Source of the DNA: Symsagittifera roscoffensis
Lineage: Eukaryota; Xenacoelomorpha; Acoela; Convolutidae
Reading direction: 5' to 3'
NCBI RefSeq assembly: GCF_963678635.1
Contig: NW_026971003.1
Location: 1-20,941 of the forward strand
DNA: 20,941 bases
Shown here: in pieces, positions 9,886 through 19,715 of the stretch
Numbering within the stretch: position 1 is the stretch's first letter
How the letters are laid out: every line of letters begins with the position of its first letter
Made by a program: the position numbers and the translations under genes
Notes under the pieces: generated by a model
What the model was told of the DNA's origin: nothing
The model's input: only the letters and a program-made list of their open reading frames with translations
Databases searched by the model: none

Positions 9886-10610
9886 ATGACGAGAACCCAA
9901 TTCAACAAAGATTTCAACCCATTTCAACAAAAAGGTCAATGTATCCCCGTGCACCTACAAGAACGAGTTGGAGGGGAATTAAACAAGCTGATGGACCAAA
10001 GTTATATTATCAAGTTAGATAGAAGTTCAGATCGACTATTTGTTAGCTCTATTGTTATAACAGTAAAAAAAGATCAAACAGTTAAACTCGCGGCAGACTC
10101 TACAAAATCAAGAAATTCATCCACAAAAACAAATATCAAATTCCCAATTTCGACTTACTACTGGACAATATCGCCAAAGTGATCAAATCAGACAAATCCA
10201 AACAATCGCTATTTTCGACACTCGATCTTCGCTACGCATACTCACAAATCCCTCTGGATAAGCCGAGCAGAGAACAATGTAGTTTCGGTCTTATTGGTGG
10301 CAACGCCACTGGGACATATCAATTCCAAGCAGGATTCTACGGACTCACGGATATGACAGCTGAATTTCAAAGAGCAACCGATCTAACCCTTACGAACTGT
10401 ACTAACACTTACGCATACCTAGACGGTATATTGATCGCAACAAGAGGGTCTGTAGAGCTATACCGACAAAATTTACAAGCCGTCCAAACAAAATTAGACG
10501 AAGAAAACCTTGCGATATCATTGGATACATGTAAGTTCGCATGTAAACAGGTTGAGCGGTTAGCGTTTCACATTAAGAGCGAGGGAACAAAACCACTTAC
10601 AAAAAACTGA
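9886..10610 (+). pseudogene. Reverse transcriptase remnant, element B
   Basis: RT copies element RNA into DNA. The N-terminal fingers are read at 9886-10182 (FVSSIVITVKKD, then KLAADS). A frameshift around 10130-10160 moves to the frame of 10179-10610, 143 residues long, which holds palm motifs: FSTLDLRYAYSQIPL with catalytic Asp at residue 16, QCSFGLIGG, then FYGLTDMTAEFQRA. The catalytic box, normally Y-x-D-D, reads YLDG at residues 80-83 (Gly codon GGT at 10425-10427). The second metal-binding Asp is lost and polymerase activity would be abolished. The frame ends at a TGA (10608-10610) before the thumb. This copy has Pro where copy A has Leu near its end (position 10594). Both the frameshift and the Gly occur in copy A too. 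Confidence 0.9.
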
Positions 10611-11508
10611 GGCTAATGAAAAACTATCACCACCCAAAACTTTTAAACGGTTAAAATTTTTATGGGCTCCATACACCACCTCACACAATATATACCAAAA
10701 TTAGAAGAAACTGCTGCTGCCTTACGCCCACTGCTGAAAAAACAGAAAAAAAAACAAACCAATTGACTGGTCACTAGAACACAATATAACTTTTAAATTC
10801 ATACTAAAATTAGTAGCTAAAATAATACAAAATAAACATTCTGAGCAACATCGTGACACTCGCATCGTATCCGATGCATCTACCACAGGATTACGGGCTG
10901 CACTAGAACAAAATTCACCAGAAGGTTGGGTTGCCGTAGCTTAGGTATCACGTTTCTTGAACTCCCTTGAGGAAAAGTTTTCCGTAAACGAACTAGAACT
11001 ATTAGGGGTCGTGTGGGCAATTGAACATTTAAATAATCTATATGGAAAGCACTTTACAGTCCTTACAGACCACCAAGCTTTAATCAGCGCTCTAAACGCA
11101 AGCGAACGATAAAAAAAAAGCCAAAGTCGGCTCACGCGCTAGATCGACCGATTGATACCATTTCATTTTGACATCAAACACCTTACGGGGAATAAAATGG
11201 GTCTAATGGATTATACGTCCCGAAATCCAGTTGGATTGCCGATACCCCCTAGCGAGTTCGATGAGCAATTTGTTGTAGCATCAATTAGCGCACTCATAAA
11301 TAACCTCGAATTGATTGACAATGTCATTCTAAATAATCTGGCCAATCAAAACAAAGCGCCGTTTGGGCTGATCAAAAAGCGCGCGAAAAAAATGGTTATT
11401 GGATGCTACTTCAAACATTCAACTAAAAACAAAACATTCCAAACATTCCGCAAGCGGTCAATTGCAAATTCACAACACAAATCAGTTTCACTCAAAATCT
11501 GCTCATAA
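10611..11508 (+). pseudogene. RT thumb/connection and RNase H remnant, element B
   Basis: RNase H removes the RNA strand of the RNA-DNA hybrid during cDNA synthesis. After the RT stop the thumb is discernible (KLSPPKTFKRLKF, then LRPLLKK near 10722) but frameshifted. The RNase H core is readable in one frame over about 10850-11112 and keeps its acidic residues: Asp in VSDAST, Glu in NELELLG and Asp in LTDHQA. It is broken by an in-frame TAG at 10942-10944 and a TAA at 11110-11112. After a 9-base A-run (11111-11119, 8 in copy A) and a frame change, 11152-11508 (118 residues) holds the C-terminal part: FHFDIKHLTG, then DYTSRNPVG, then a hydrophilic linker. Copy B has EFDEQ where copy A has EYDEQ. 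Confidence 0.85.
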
Positions 11509-12260
11509 ACAGTCAGTTCTCTCGCAATCAAAAAAAGCCACAATACCAGCCAGGCTGCAGAAGTTCAATTAACACAACCTCAGTAAACATAATTCAACCA
11601 ACGAGAACGAAAATGAGCCACAAACCAGAGACAAAAGGGAAATTGGGACAAAACGGAAAATGAGCCGCCAACCAGAGAAGAAAGGGAAAATTACAAAATC
11701 TCCGGATCAAGAATCCCACATCCCCTTAACAAGACCAGTCCAGGATGCAAGGGAACTACTATCGCAGAAAAGAAAGAAGAGATGCGAACGAAGTCAATTT
11801 TTCTTTAAAAAATTATATTCGGGGACACCACCACCTCAGGAAAAGCAATCATAACAACCAAACAAAAGGAAATCAATTTGAAAACTACACGAGCCGCCCA
11901 AACGGAAACGCCAACAACAACAAAAGCTACACAAACAAACAAACAACATCTGATAGGAAAGAAGACACAGAAGAAATCTGTGTTAGCCGCTTGGATCCCA
12001 ACATATGCATACAGGAAGAGAAAACACACAATGTGAAACCACCAACAATGACAACAACTTCACAGTTAGAAGCCAGCCATTGCATGCTCACGGAGCGACT
12101 GGTCGCGATATTGGAGAAGGCCACGAGAATCCGAGGAGGACACACCACTTTTCAGGCAAAGGTTACAACGGGTCCTGGGCGTATCTTTCATTGCTGCTGC
12201 CACAAGGATGGACCGGAATCTACGCCCACTGATGAATTTTGGGCCCATTACGCCCACTGA
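11509..12260 (+). pseudogene. Asn/Thr-rich linker between RNase H and integrase, element B
   Basis: This stretch separates RNase H from integrase and shows no recognisable catalytic motif. The longest open frame, 11745-12260 (171 residues), is rich in Asn, Thr, Lys and Gln (runs such as NHNNQTKGN and NANNNKSYTNKQTT) and looks disordered. A second open frame, 11660-11854, overlaps it. Short repeated phrases (ATGAGCC...CCAGAGA...AAAGGGAAA near 11612 and 11659) suggest a small internal duplication. Whether the 171-residue frame was ever the coding frame is unclear. It ends in a duplicated word, TACGCCCACTGATGAA, at 12221-12236 and 12249-12264. It has at least been part of a pol linker by position. 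Confidence 0.5.
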
Positions 12261-13007
12261 TGAAAAGAGAGACTGGGAAGCCATTAAAGCCTCTTACGGA
12301 CAATACTGGCACACTATAAGAAACAGACTACATGTCAGGAAGGACTGTTTAGTGATTAATGAAAGGATCGTCATCCCTACACAGTTACGACAGACAGTGC
12401 TAGACAGTCTTCACTTGACCCATCCAGGATCGGCTGCCATGTTGCATTTGTGTCAACATGTCTGGTTTCCACACATCCAACAGTCCATTGTGCAAATGGC
12501 ACAAAACTGCAAACACTGCACTGAACAAGGTAAAAACTTATAACCCATTATATGAAAAAAAAATCATTCCGAATGGAACCAGTGGTAAAATCTAACTAGG
12601 AATTTCAATAAGATTTTGCAGGGCCTCTTCCGGACGAATTAAATAGGAACGCCTACATTTTGGTTGCAATGGATTGTTGGTCAAAATTAATCGCTCCAGT
12701 AGACTATCATAGAGCAATAGGGGTACTAAAGAGAATGATACAAACATTAAAACGCAGGTTAGCGATGATGAAAATCGATAAAACAAAGACACCATACAAA
12801 CTCGCTTCTGATGTGGCTGAAATTATTAAAACATTGGGAATAACACCGCATGGCGTCACAAAAATGTCACCATTTGAGGCACACATGGGCCAAAAACCAA
12901 ACACCCCTCTTTCAAATGTACCAACTAGTAGTTCACCTAATAGCTTAAGCTGGGAAAGCGCAAAACATCTTACGGAAAGAATCTTACAAGGCCGCCAATA
13001 CCTGTAG
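12208..13007 (+). pseudogene. Integrase remnant, element B (catalytic core gutted)
   Basis: Integrase joins element cDNA to the chromosome. The zinc-binding H2C2 domain is readable at 12208-12543, with His 69 and 72 (LHLTHPG) and Cys 101 and 104 (NCKHC). The frame ends at 12541-12543. The core resumes in another frame. The first catalytic Asp (DFAGPLP) has its codon at 12612-12614, directly after an in-frame TAA (12609-12611), and is followed by YILVAMDCWSK. The text then passes almost at once to the alpha-4 helix region (HRAIGVLKRMIQTLKRRL), so the middle of the core, including the second catalytic Asp, is missing. The position of the catalytic Glu is occupied by Lys (AAG, 12729-12731). The remainder (TPHGVTKMSPFEAHMG) is the usual end of the core. 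Glutamine replaces Arg 92 relative to copy A. It cannot be active. Confidence 0.87.
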
Positions 13008-14403
13008 AAATAATGCATGACTTACAACGGTGGTCGGAAGATGAAGTATTTATCAGGAAGAAAAAAACCAAATCAAAATCACAAATGCCAAAGAACTTTC
13101 AAAATGCGAACTCTCCGACACAACAAAACACAGGTTCAAACTCAAAAATTATAGAAATTGCCAAGATAGGTTATATGCAAGATATAAAGGGGTACAAGCA
13201 ATAGTAGACAAAAACGCAAAAAAAAATTGTATAGACCAGCAGGTAGCTTGGAAAACGATTAGACTAGCAACGAAGGTCAAAGATCCAAAAACATTCGAAC
13301 AAATTTAAAAAAACCATAGACGGGAAAATTCTAACATATACTCAACACACCGCATGGGTACAAACACTCGGAAAGCAACCGAGACTATTAAGAATTAGCG
13401 GAGCCGCATTTGTTGCTAGCCCTTCATTATACGGACCGTGTAGGCCCTCTCGGCTCAGTGATTACGTCGCGTATAAATCCGCACGGAGATCAAGAATATG
13501 CCTACATTTTTTAGACATCGAGAATCCTACTGCTCCTCAACACCCGATGTTCAGAGAGGACGAAATAACAGGCCTACCAGTGAAACTGACTCGCCAAGAA
13601 AAAATGACAAGCCAGGCACACCAAAATAGCCCGACAAACAAAGGCCAAAGCGGCGGGGAAACGAACATGCGGGCGCCCAACACACAAATTCACAAATTAC
13701 AGAAAACAAGCGGAAGAAGTCTGCGAACGGATGACAAGGTCGGAAAGTCAACAGATACCAATACTCGGGAGAAACCAGCATCCAGTTATTCAGACAATGA
13801 CGATCAGTCGTCAACCTCCTCAGAAGACATTGCACCATCACCTAAGAGGCAAAATCAAAACGTACGCCACCCACAATTACAACGGTACTACAACAAAAAT
13901 AAACAAGGAACCGCCAATCGGCGCTGTCAACTGCATTCGGGAATCCCGTACCGATTAACATAATAAATGACAAGAAGAATGAAGGACAGAAATCTTTCTG
14001 GTTCGAAATTGACTCGCCGCCAGATAAACAAAAAACGGAAAAAGATCAGAGCCTAAAATCGCTCATAAAAGAAATGGGATTCACAGAGAAAACACCACAA
14101 TACCAAGCCTGTGTCAAATTCATCGAAGCCATTAGTCCGAAAAACAGAAAAAATCAAACAAATATAGTTGACCTAACTTCACCAACAGAAGACGAAACAA
14201 TCGAAAAAAACAACGATATTTCATTTATAAAGGACAAAGACATTCAGAAAGAAGGTGAGACGTAAAAGAAAGACGAAAAATTACGGGAAGACGAGGAACA
14301 CGAGAACAATGGGGAGGACATCAACAGAGATGGAAAAGAACCAGAAGTGTGGGGAATCAGAAGTCCTACGGGGACTATAAAACTCAAATCCAAAAAGTTC
14401 TAA
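13008..14403 (+). pseudogene. C-terminal pol tail, element B (hydrophilic, unclassified)
   Basis: Coding-like sequence continues about 1.4 kb past the integrase core but shifts frame repeatedly. Around 13150-13200 a basic segment (RFKLKNY, then DRLYARYKG) may be a degraded integrase C-terminal domain. From about 13310 an open stretch reads ILTYTQHTAWVQTLGKQ and continues into 13547-13963 (138 residues), which is rich in Ser, Thr, Gln and charged residues. A further frame, 14074-14265 (63 residues), and the text to 14403 are acidic (DLTSPTEDE, then LREDEEHENNGED). No envelope features (signal peptide, furin site, membrane span) are seen, so I treat it as a disordered pol extension. It could instead be a separate accessory ORF. 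Confidence 0.55.
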
Positions 14404-15565
14404 AGGGACTCTAAAACTCAAACATTCAAAATAGTCGTTTAAAAATTTCTTGCTGATGGGAATGTCATCCGGCCTGGATCGATAAACTGAGATATATATA
14501 TATGAAACTCATGCTTGATGGTGGGCTTTAGTGGGGATGAGTTTGGGCGTTTGCTTGGTAAACGATAATTTCAAATTTTTTTCATGAAATTGATATGTTC
14601 GGGCTCAGATGCATCAAAACTATTCATATCAGGACAAAGCCATGAAGTTCCTTCTGCTCTTTTAACAGTCCGGAGGAATTTTTAAATTTAAAAATCGATA
14701 GTATTCAAATTTTTCTTATTTTAGGTTATTTATTTCTCCACAAGCTACGTAACCTACAAAATGATTTGATTTTGCGTATGTTATTAATGCAAGCAAATTT
14801 TCATAATCCCTGTGTGGAGATCACAATGAAAGTTAGCGATAAAAAAGTTTGAAAAAAACAGCAATTGCGATCGATTAATTATCAATGTTCCTAGCCACAA
14901 TAGCAGATTTTATCGATAAATTATTGCTAATCTGGCTAATTTTTAGCGATGAAACAGCGATAAAGAACTTAACAATATGAGAAAAAATAGTGAACTACCG
15001 GGTTCGATCCCGCAGCTATCAGCATTGTAAACATGTAAGCTTCCTCTGCTGCATCAAGCCTTAGATATACTCAAACTAAAGGGCTTATCAACTAAAAATC
15101 TCATTTGAAAGCTTCTAGAATGAGTTGAAGTTTCTTAAGTCTTAGAGCTGATTTTTCACGGAATCATTACTGAAAAAGTTCTAAATTATCGCAATTTTAG
15201 TTATGCAAAAAAAACTCTGATTTATACCTGAATTAGCGCTGGAAAATAGCGATCTCTGGTTACTATAGAAAAAGCGATAAATAAAGGTGGGACATCAACT
15301 CGGGTCAATTCAAAATAAGTTGATACAATTTGCCGTTTAATTCTATATGAGACAAAATATCTCGTTAGTTTTTACACATGATTCAGTTTGGCAGATATCA
15401 AACTACTCTAACTATATAAAAGAAGGTAGCAAGTATATAAATATTTTATAATATTGAGCTCAAGACCATCAATATCAGATGATATAAGAAGTTCTGTTTT
15501 AAAAATCAAAACTTAATTGGAAAAAAAACTAAGTCGAGTACAAACAATCCGTCATTTTCATCAAA
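14404..15565. other. Non-coding, AT-rich DNA downstream of element B
   Basis: This is the second copy of 4377-5538 with no difference noticed by eye. The TATA-type box lies at 15413-15422. No 3' LTR, polypurine tract plus TG start, or gene was found. Confidence 0.6.
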
Positions 15566-15850
15566 ATGGGAAGCAAAAAAAAGGATGTTTGATTCTTTCA
15601 AATTTAGAAAATGTTCGCGTTCAATTGAGGATGACAACCCTAGCACTTATTACAAAAAGTGATTGACGTATATAAAGTCTTGATTGTGTCCACGATAACA
15701 AAATGCACCTCGCACACCAAAAAAATTTATGATAAACTATTTGGTGCTTACCCAGGTGATTTTAAAACATTTGCATCCACGCTCGGGACGGTTGCTTCAA
15801 TTTTCAAAAAATTCAGTTTCTATTTTGGTAATACTCGAATACAGTGCTGA
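15566..15850 (+). pseudogene. Possible small broken gene, unrecognised (copy B)
   Basis: This is the counterpart of 5539-5822. Here the A-run after the fourth codon region has 8 bases (15575-15582) instead of 7, so the ATG frame closes after only 8 residues. The downstream frame 15659-15850 (63 residues) is unchanged. The difference sits in a homopolymer, where sequencing error is common, so the first part could be intact in reality in both copies or broken in both. Confidence 0.22.
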
Positions 15851-16448
15851 TTTAAATTATCCGAACAAAACGAAAAAAGCTTGATATTTGACTGAGTTTT
15901 TCGCAAATGAAGCTAACTTCAGACAAATTTGATGCGGACCAATATGGTGCAATTTGTTCGCAGAAATCGGGCCAAAAAATTTACCCAAAAAACTAACAAA
16001 ACTATGTCACTTTTTTCAATTACTGACAAAACTTTGTTACTGGAAGCTTTCGATGTACCTCAACAAAATTTATCAAAAGTTTGATCTCCAAAAATTTGCT
16101 CATAAACATGTTTCAACAAAACTGAGAAATATAAATCATTCTTAATTTTTTTTTGGCTCTATAAGAAGCTTGCAATAAGCGATATAGTATTGTCAGTAAA
16201 TGAATAAATAGGTTTGGAGTAACTTTTGAATGACTGATCAAAACCAAAAATGATCGTTTTTAGGGTAAACTTTTGGGTCCAAAATTTGCAAAACGAAAAG
16301 CCTTATATTAATTCAATTAAAGTTTTCAGCAAGATAAATCTTTATCGTTTTTTGTAAAATTTGAGAATTCAAGAAAAATGCGAGAAAAATGCGTTTTGGT
16401 TTTCAAATTTGTTTTTTCATTTTGTCCGGATAATTCAAGCCAGCACTG
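15842..16448. mobile_element. Non-autonomous Tc1/mariner-type element, 607 bp (copy B)
   Basis: This is the second copy of the 608-bp element, with the same CAGTGCTG termini and TA flanks (15840-15841 and 16449-16450). It is one base shorter through a T-run (9 against 10) and has C at 16169 where copy A has T. It was copied as part of the large repeat rather than by its own transposition, because its flanks are the same as in copy A. Confidence 0.85.
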
Positions 16449-16450
16449 TA

Positions 16451-18060
16451 TAATAACACGACTACTTGTGTCAATAAAACAAGAAGTGTGGCGATAAATA
16501 TGGTTTCTTCGTATAAGTAGTACTTAATAAACTTAGAAGGGGCTCGGAACCTCCACAGCTTCTCTGTTATCAGACATGTTCTTTGTGTTGACCACTCCCC
16601 AATGACCAAACAATATTGCCTATTTTTGTAAAGAAAAATTATGCTTCAATTGAAAGTTTTAGGTGAACATATAATAAATGAACTAAAAAATTATTTCAGC
16701 TGTTATTTAAGCTGCATTTAAGATTGAATCCGAGTGATTTTCCAAATTTTGGAGTAAAACAATTTATTAGATTTTTTTTCACTTCAGACTATGCTAACTG
16801 CATAAAATTAGGCTTGAAAAAATGTTTACTGAAAAAAAAAACAAATTGCAATCAATTTTGATATTTTGTAGAATTTGAATTTTGGTTTGAATACCTCCCG
16901 AACAGCCAAAAAACTGTAAATTAGTTTGAGTCGTCCAGGACTGAATGACCAATTGGCTTGCCGCCATTCAATTTAGAAAGATTTTGAAAGCGGAATGATT
17001 TACCGCGCCGACATATTTTGCGCTTACGTTTTGATCATCACAGATAAAATCTAAGAGCGCGCATCAATCAGTCCAGATTGTGGCCAAAATGGTTGTTTTT
17101 TAACACGTAATACTTTACTCAAAAAAATTGCTATTATCTTCTCGGGATTTACAAGTTGAAACTAGCGTTAAATTTGTCATGAAGACTTGTTCTGATTAAA
17201 AAACTACTTGAGCATATATATCCTTTAATTTATTCAAAATTGGACCCATATTTTGTTTTACAACCCACTTTAACTGAGAAAACCATGGCCTGAAACTATG
17301 AAGATAAGGAATAATTGAGCTATCAGTGCTTTCTATCTGCGTTGAAAACATTTCGATAATCGAACTTTAAATTTTGACTAACAACCCATTAAATATATTA
17401 ACTTGAGTATTTCAATGTGTCATGTTCACAAACAGCAAATTTTTATATTTTCAAGAAATTTTTGCTGTTTTTTTGCTTCGTTTCAATTAAAGCAGCAGCA
17501 CTGTTGCTTTTCAAAGCTGGTTAGAAATATACATAAAATAACTACTCAATGACCTAGAAATTTTTGCACATCTGGGTCCAAGTTTTGGCTCATTTCTTGA
17601 CTTTTTGACAGTTTTGAAAGTTTTGATTTTGAAAACAAACGGGGTCAAGAAGCAATTTCGATTCGATCACAAACTCAAAATAGGATAGCCAGTTACTGTG
17701 CAACTAGCACAGAATGTTCCGTCCACAGTCTTAAAAAATACGACACATTTTTTTTTTTCAAATTAGTATCGTTGTTTCTGCGTGATGTGATAAAAAGACC
17801 TGAACAAAAGACTGAGACTTAAGCATAATTGACAGTCATAGTAGAACAATCAAAGTGAAAAAACAGTTTTTTGTACAAAAAAATTACTAGAAAAACAAAG
17901 AAAATGAAACAGTTTTTTAAATTTTCAAAAAAAATTTTCTTGAAATTTTTCAAATTTTGTTTCCGAAATTTTTAATCTTTTCTTGCATAATAGGGCGCTA
18001 CAAACTCCAAGAGCTCAAAGTTGGCAGAATGAAAAACTTCAAACCGGATTTTCACGACAC
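16451..18060. other. Non-coding AT-rich DNA, copy B, ending at the uninterrupted target site
   Basis: This is the counterpart of 6424-8032, with a one-base longer A-run at 16832-16841. The 10-bp inverted repeat is at 17430-17439 and 17461-17470. Where copy A meets the LTR, this copy continues into flank after CACGACAC without any LTR sequence. A 63-codon frame (17957-18148) runs across this join. It starts only from TTG and shows no family features. Confidence 0.6.
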
Positions 18061-18061
18061 T

Positions 18062-19164
18062 AGAAAAAATGTTGGGAATTTTTTAATGTGGTTCGAATCA
18101 CGACTGAAAAGCCTTTATTATTATATATCACTCAATTCAGTCCGATGATTATTTGTGGTACCTGGTTTTGAGTGGAAAACAAAAAAAAAGAAAAATATTA
18201 CAAACCCGAATATAAAGTTCCTCCCCATTTTCAATGGTCAGAACAATAACCCAACTTTGATCGAGGACAAAGGTCAAAAGAAACTCAGTCAAAACAAATG
18301 CCAATGTATGGCTCCTTTCAACTAATAAATTGGTTTTTGTAAAATATAGATGGTCTCCAAATTGCAATTTGAGCAAGATGATCGCGTAAACAAAACTTTG
18401 CCAGAGGGTTGCAACAACCAACGGTAATTTAAGAATAGTTATTTACCGCAACCTAGTAAAACTTCAAAGGAATCACTTCAGGATTTTCTGATCTAGAAGT
18501 TGCCGGGGAATAAAACAGGCTTAAGTTATTTTCCAGTCCGAGAGCTTACTAATTTTAAAATCACCAATTTCTGTTTTTCTTTCAAGCTAATCAACAATTT
18601 TCCTTAAAATTGTTTTTAAAGTGGTTATCTTTTTGAAACGTAATGATCGATTGCACGCTTATCAGCACTCGAAACATCTGATCTGGGTCAATAATTTGTC
18701 TCAAATATGTAAAGTTGGATAATGGTTAAATGCGCTAAATCAGCTGAGTCCGCGAATGGGTCAACACCCCCACACTTTCATCTAATGAACCAAAACTCTG
18801 TAAATAAGTAGCCAATTCTCGTCCAAATAGCACAAAGAGATCAGACCACATTTAACAAAACTTAAAAAAAAACATTTGCTTCTCTCAAACTTATCTGAAA
18901 GTTTTGTGCTTGGTTTGATGAGAGGAAAATTTAAAAGTAAGAATTGACTACAATTGTTTTCACAAAAAATTAAACAATAAATTAATTTAAGTAACTAAAT
19001 GGGAAAAAATCGTTTTTATTAAAATTTTTTGCAGTTAAAAATTTTAATTTTAATAAAAATTAAATTTTTTAAAAATCTTTTGTTGAAAATGTAGATTTTC
19101 AATGCAGTAAATTCTATCAAAAATGATCTTAATTTTACAAAGTTTATCAAGAGAGTGTTTTCAG
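18062..19164. other. Single-copy right flank, no gene seen
   Basis: This AT-rich DNA is outside the long repeat. It contains the first arm of a diverged direct repeat (18095-18305) and an extremely AT-rich, partly self-complementary tract at about 18960-19080. I see no open frame with protein-like content on the plus strand. A 90-codon minus-strand frame (18149-18421) overlaps the diverged repeat. Confidence 0.55.
18095..18305. repeat. Diverged direct repeat, arm 1
   Basis: The segment resembles 19480-19715 in the same orientation. The best core, 18208-18244 against 19600-19636, agrees at 29 of 37 positions by eye (shared word AAAGTTCCTCC, then GGTC). The rest aligns at perhaps 60-65% with small gaps. 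It is an old duplication or two members of a dispersed family. Confidence 0.6.
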
Positions 19165-19228
19165 AGATCGACCGAAGGTGACATACAGCGCCGAAGGCCG
19201 GTACCTGCCGGATAGCACCAAAGGATGA
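19165..19228 (+). CDS. Candidate terminal exon, unrecognised host gene
   Basis: A good splice acceptor (GTGTTTTCAG, 19155-19164) is followed by 64 bases at 58% G+C, far above the surrounding DNA. One frame (from 19166) is open for 20 codons and ends in TGA at 19226-19228. Its residues look natural (VTYSAEGRYLPDS) and the codons favour G/C in third position. An AATAAA lies at 19343-19348, about 115 bases past the stop, as for the last exon of a gene. I found no upstream exon, so this may be the remnant of a broken gene or a chance GC patch. The family is unknown. Confidence 0.3.
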
Positions 19229-19479
19229 CAGATGATTGATGGCTTAACGACTGAGAAACTTACATGAACTGATTTAGCACCAACGTTTTTTTTTCCAGCA
19301 AAGCGCTACTTGAAACTTCTAAAACGAGTTCTACCATATAAAAATAAATTTGACGGCCTAATTAAAAATTATTTTCATTAAACTTAATAGCTCGCTTTCC
19401 TTGCTCGAAATCCGGCTAAAAACAAAAATGTTCAAACTGTTTTTCTCGACCCTGAAACCGACCCTGAACACTTTTTTTA

Positions 19480-19715
19480 AAACTCAAATCAAGACTGAAA
19501 GGGCTTCAATAATTACATACTTGACCCGGTTCATTCTGATGAAAATTTTTGGTATCTCATTTTGTGTAAAGAAGTAAGAAATAAAACGTAAACAGATCCG
19601 AAGACAAAGTTCCTCCATAATTTCAGTGGTCGGAGCTAAACCGAAATTCCAAAATCCGTTTTTCTTACACATTTTGCCAAAATTTTGAGAAAAGCGCATA
19701 ACAAGCACGAAAGCC
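19480..19715. repeat. Diverged direct repeat, arm 2
   Basis: This is the partner of 18095-18305, about 1.39 kb downstream. In both arms the minus strand is open in the same phase and gives related residues (ENGEELYIRVCNIFLFF against EIMEELCLRICLRFISYFF). That could mean a shared old coding fragment or simply inherited similarity. No terminal inverted repeats or target duplications are visible. Confidence 0.6.

Larger units (their letters stand above)
8033..14403 (+). mobile_element. Ty3/gypsy LTR retrotransposon, decayed, 5' LTR to pol tail, no 3' LTR seen
   Basis: The order LTR, tRNA-Ser-type PBS, gag with CCHC-type knuckle, protease (DSG), RT, RNase H, integrase is diagnostic of the Ty3/gypsy superfamily. 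In copia elements integrase precedes RT. The element is about 6.4 kb from the LTR start to the last pol-like codons, where a TAA lies at 14401-14403. Every domain is interrupted by stops or frameshifts, so it encodes no working protein. No envelope-like gene and no polypurine tract followed by a second LTR could be found; the true 3' end is unknown and my end point is only where coding-like sequence stops. Within the superfamily the domain spacing suggests the animal group around C. elegans K02A2.6-like elements, but that is an impression, not a search result. Confidence 0.88.
10027..18061. repeat. Long direct repeat, copy B
   Basis: This is the second copy of the sequence at 1-8033, in the same orientation and with the same order of parts. 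The offset is 10026 up to the poly-A run at 11111-11119, then 10027 or 10028 after further one-base homopolymer changes. Unlike copy A it is preceded by contiguous 5' retroelement sequence (LTR, gag, protease, RT start at 8033-10026), so copy B belongs to the more complete element. Identity ends after the T at 18061, where unrelated flank begins. Copies A and B share every disabling mutation I checked in RT, RNase H and integrase, so the duplication is younger than the decay, or the duplication is an assembly artefact. Confidence 0.97.
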
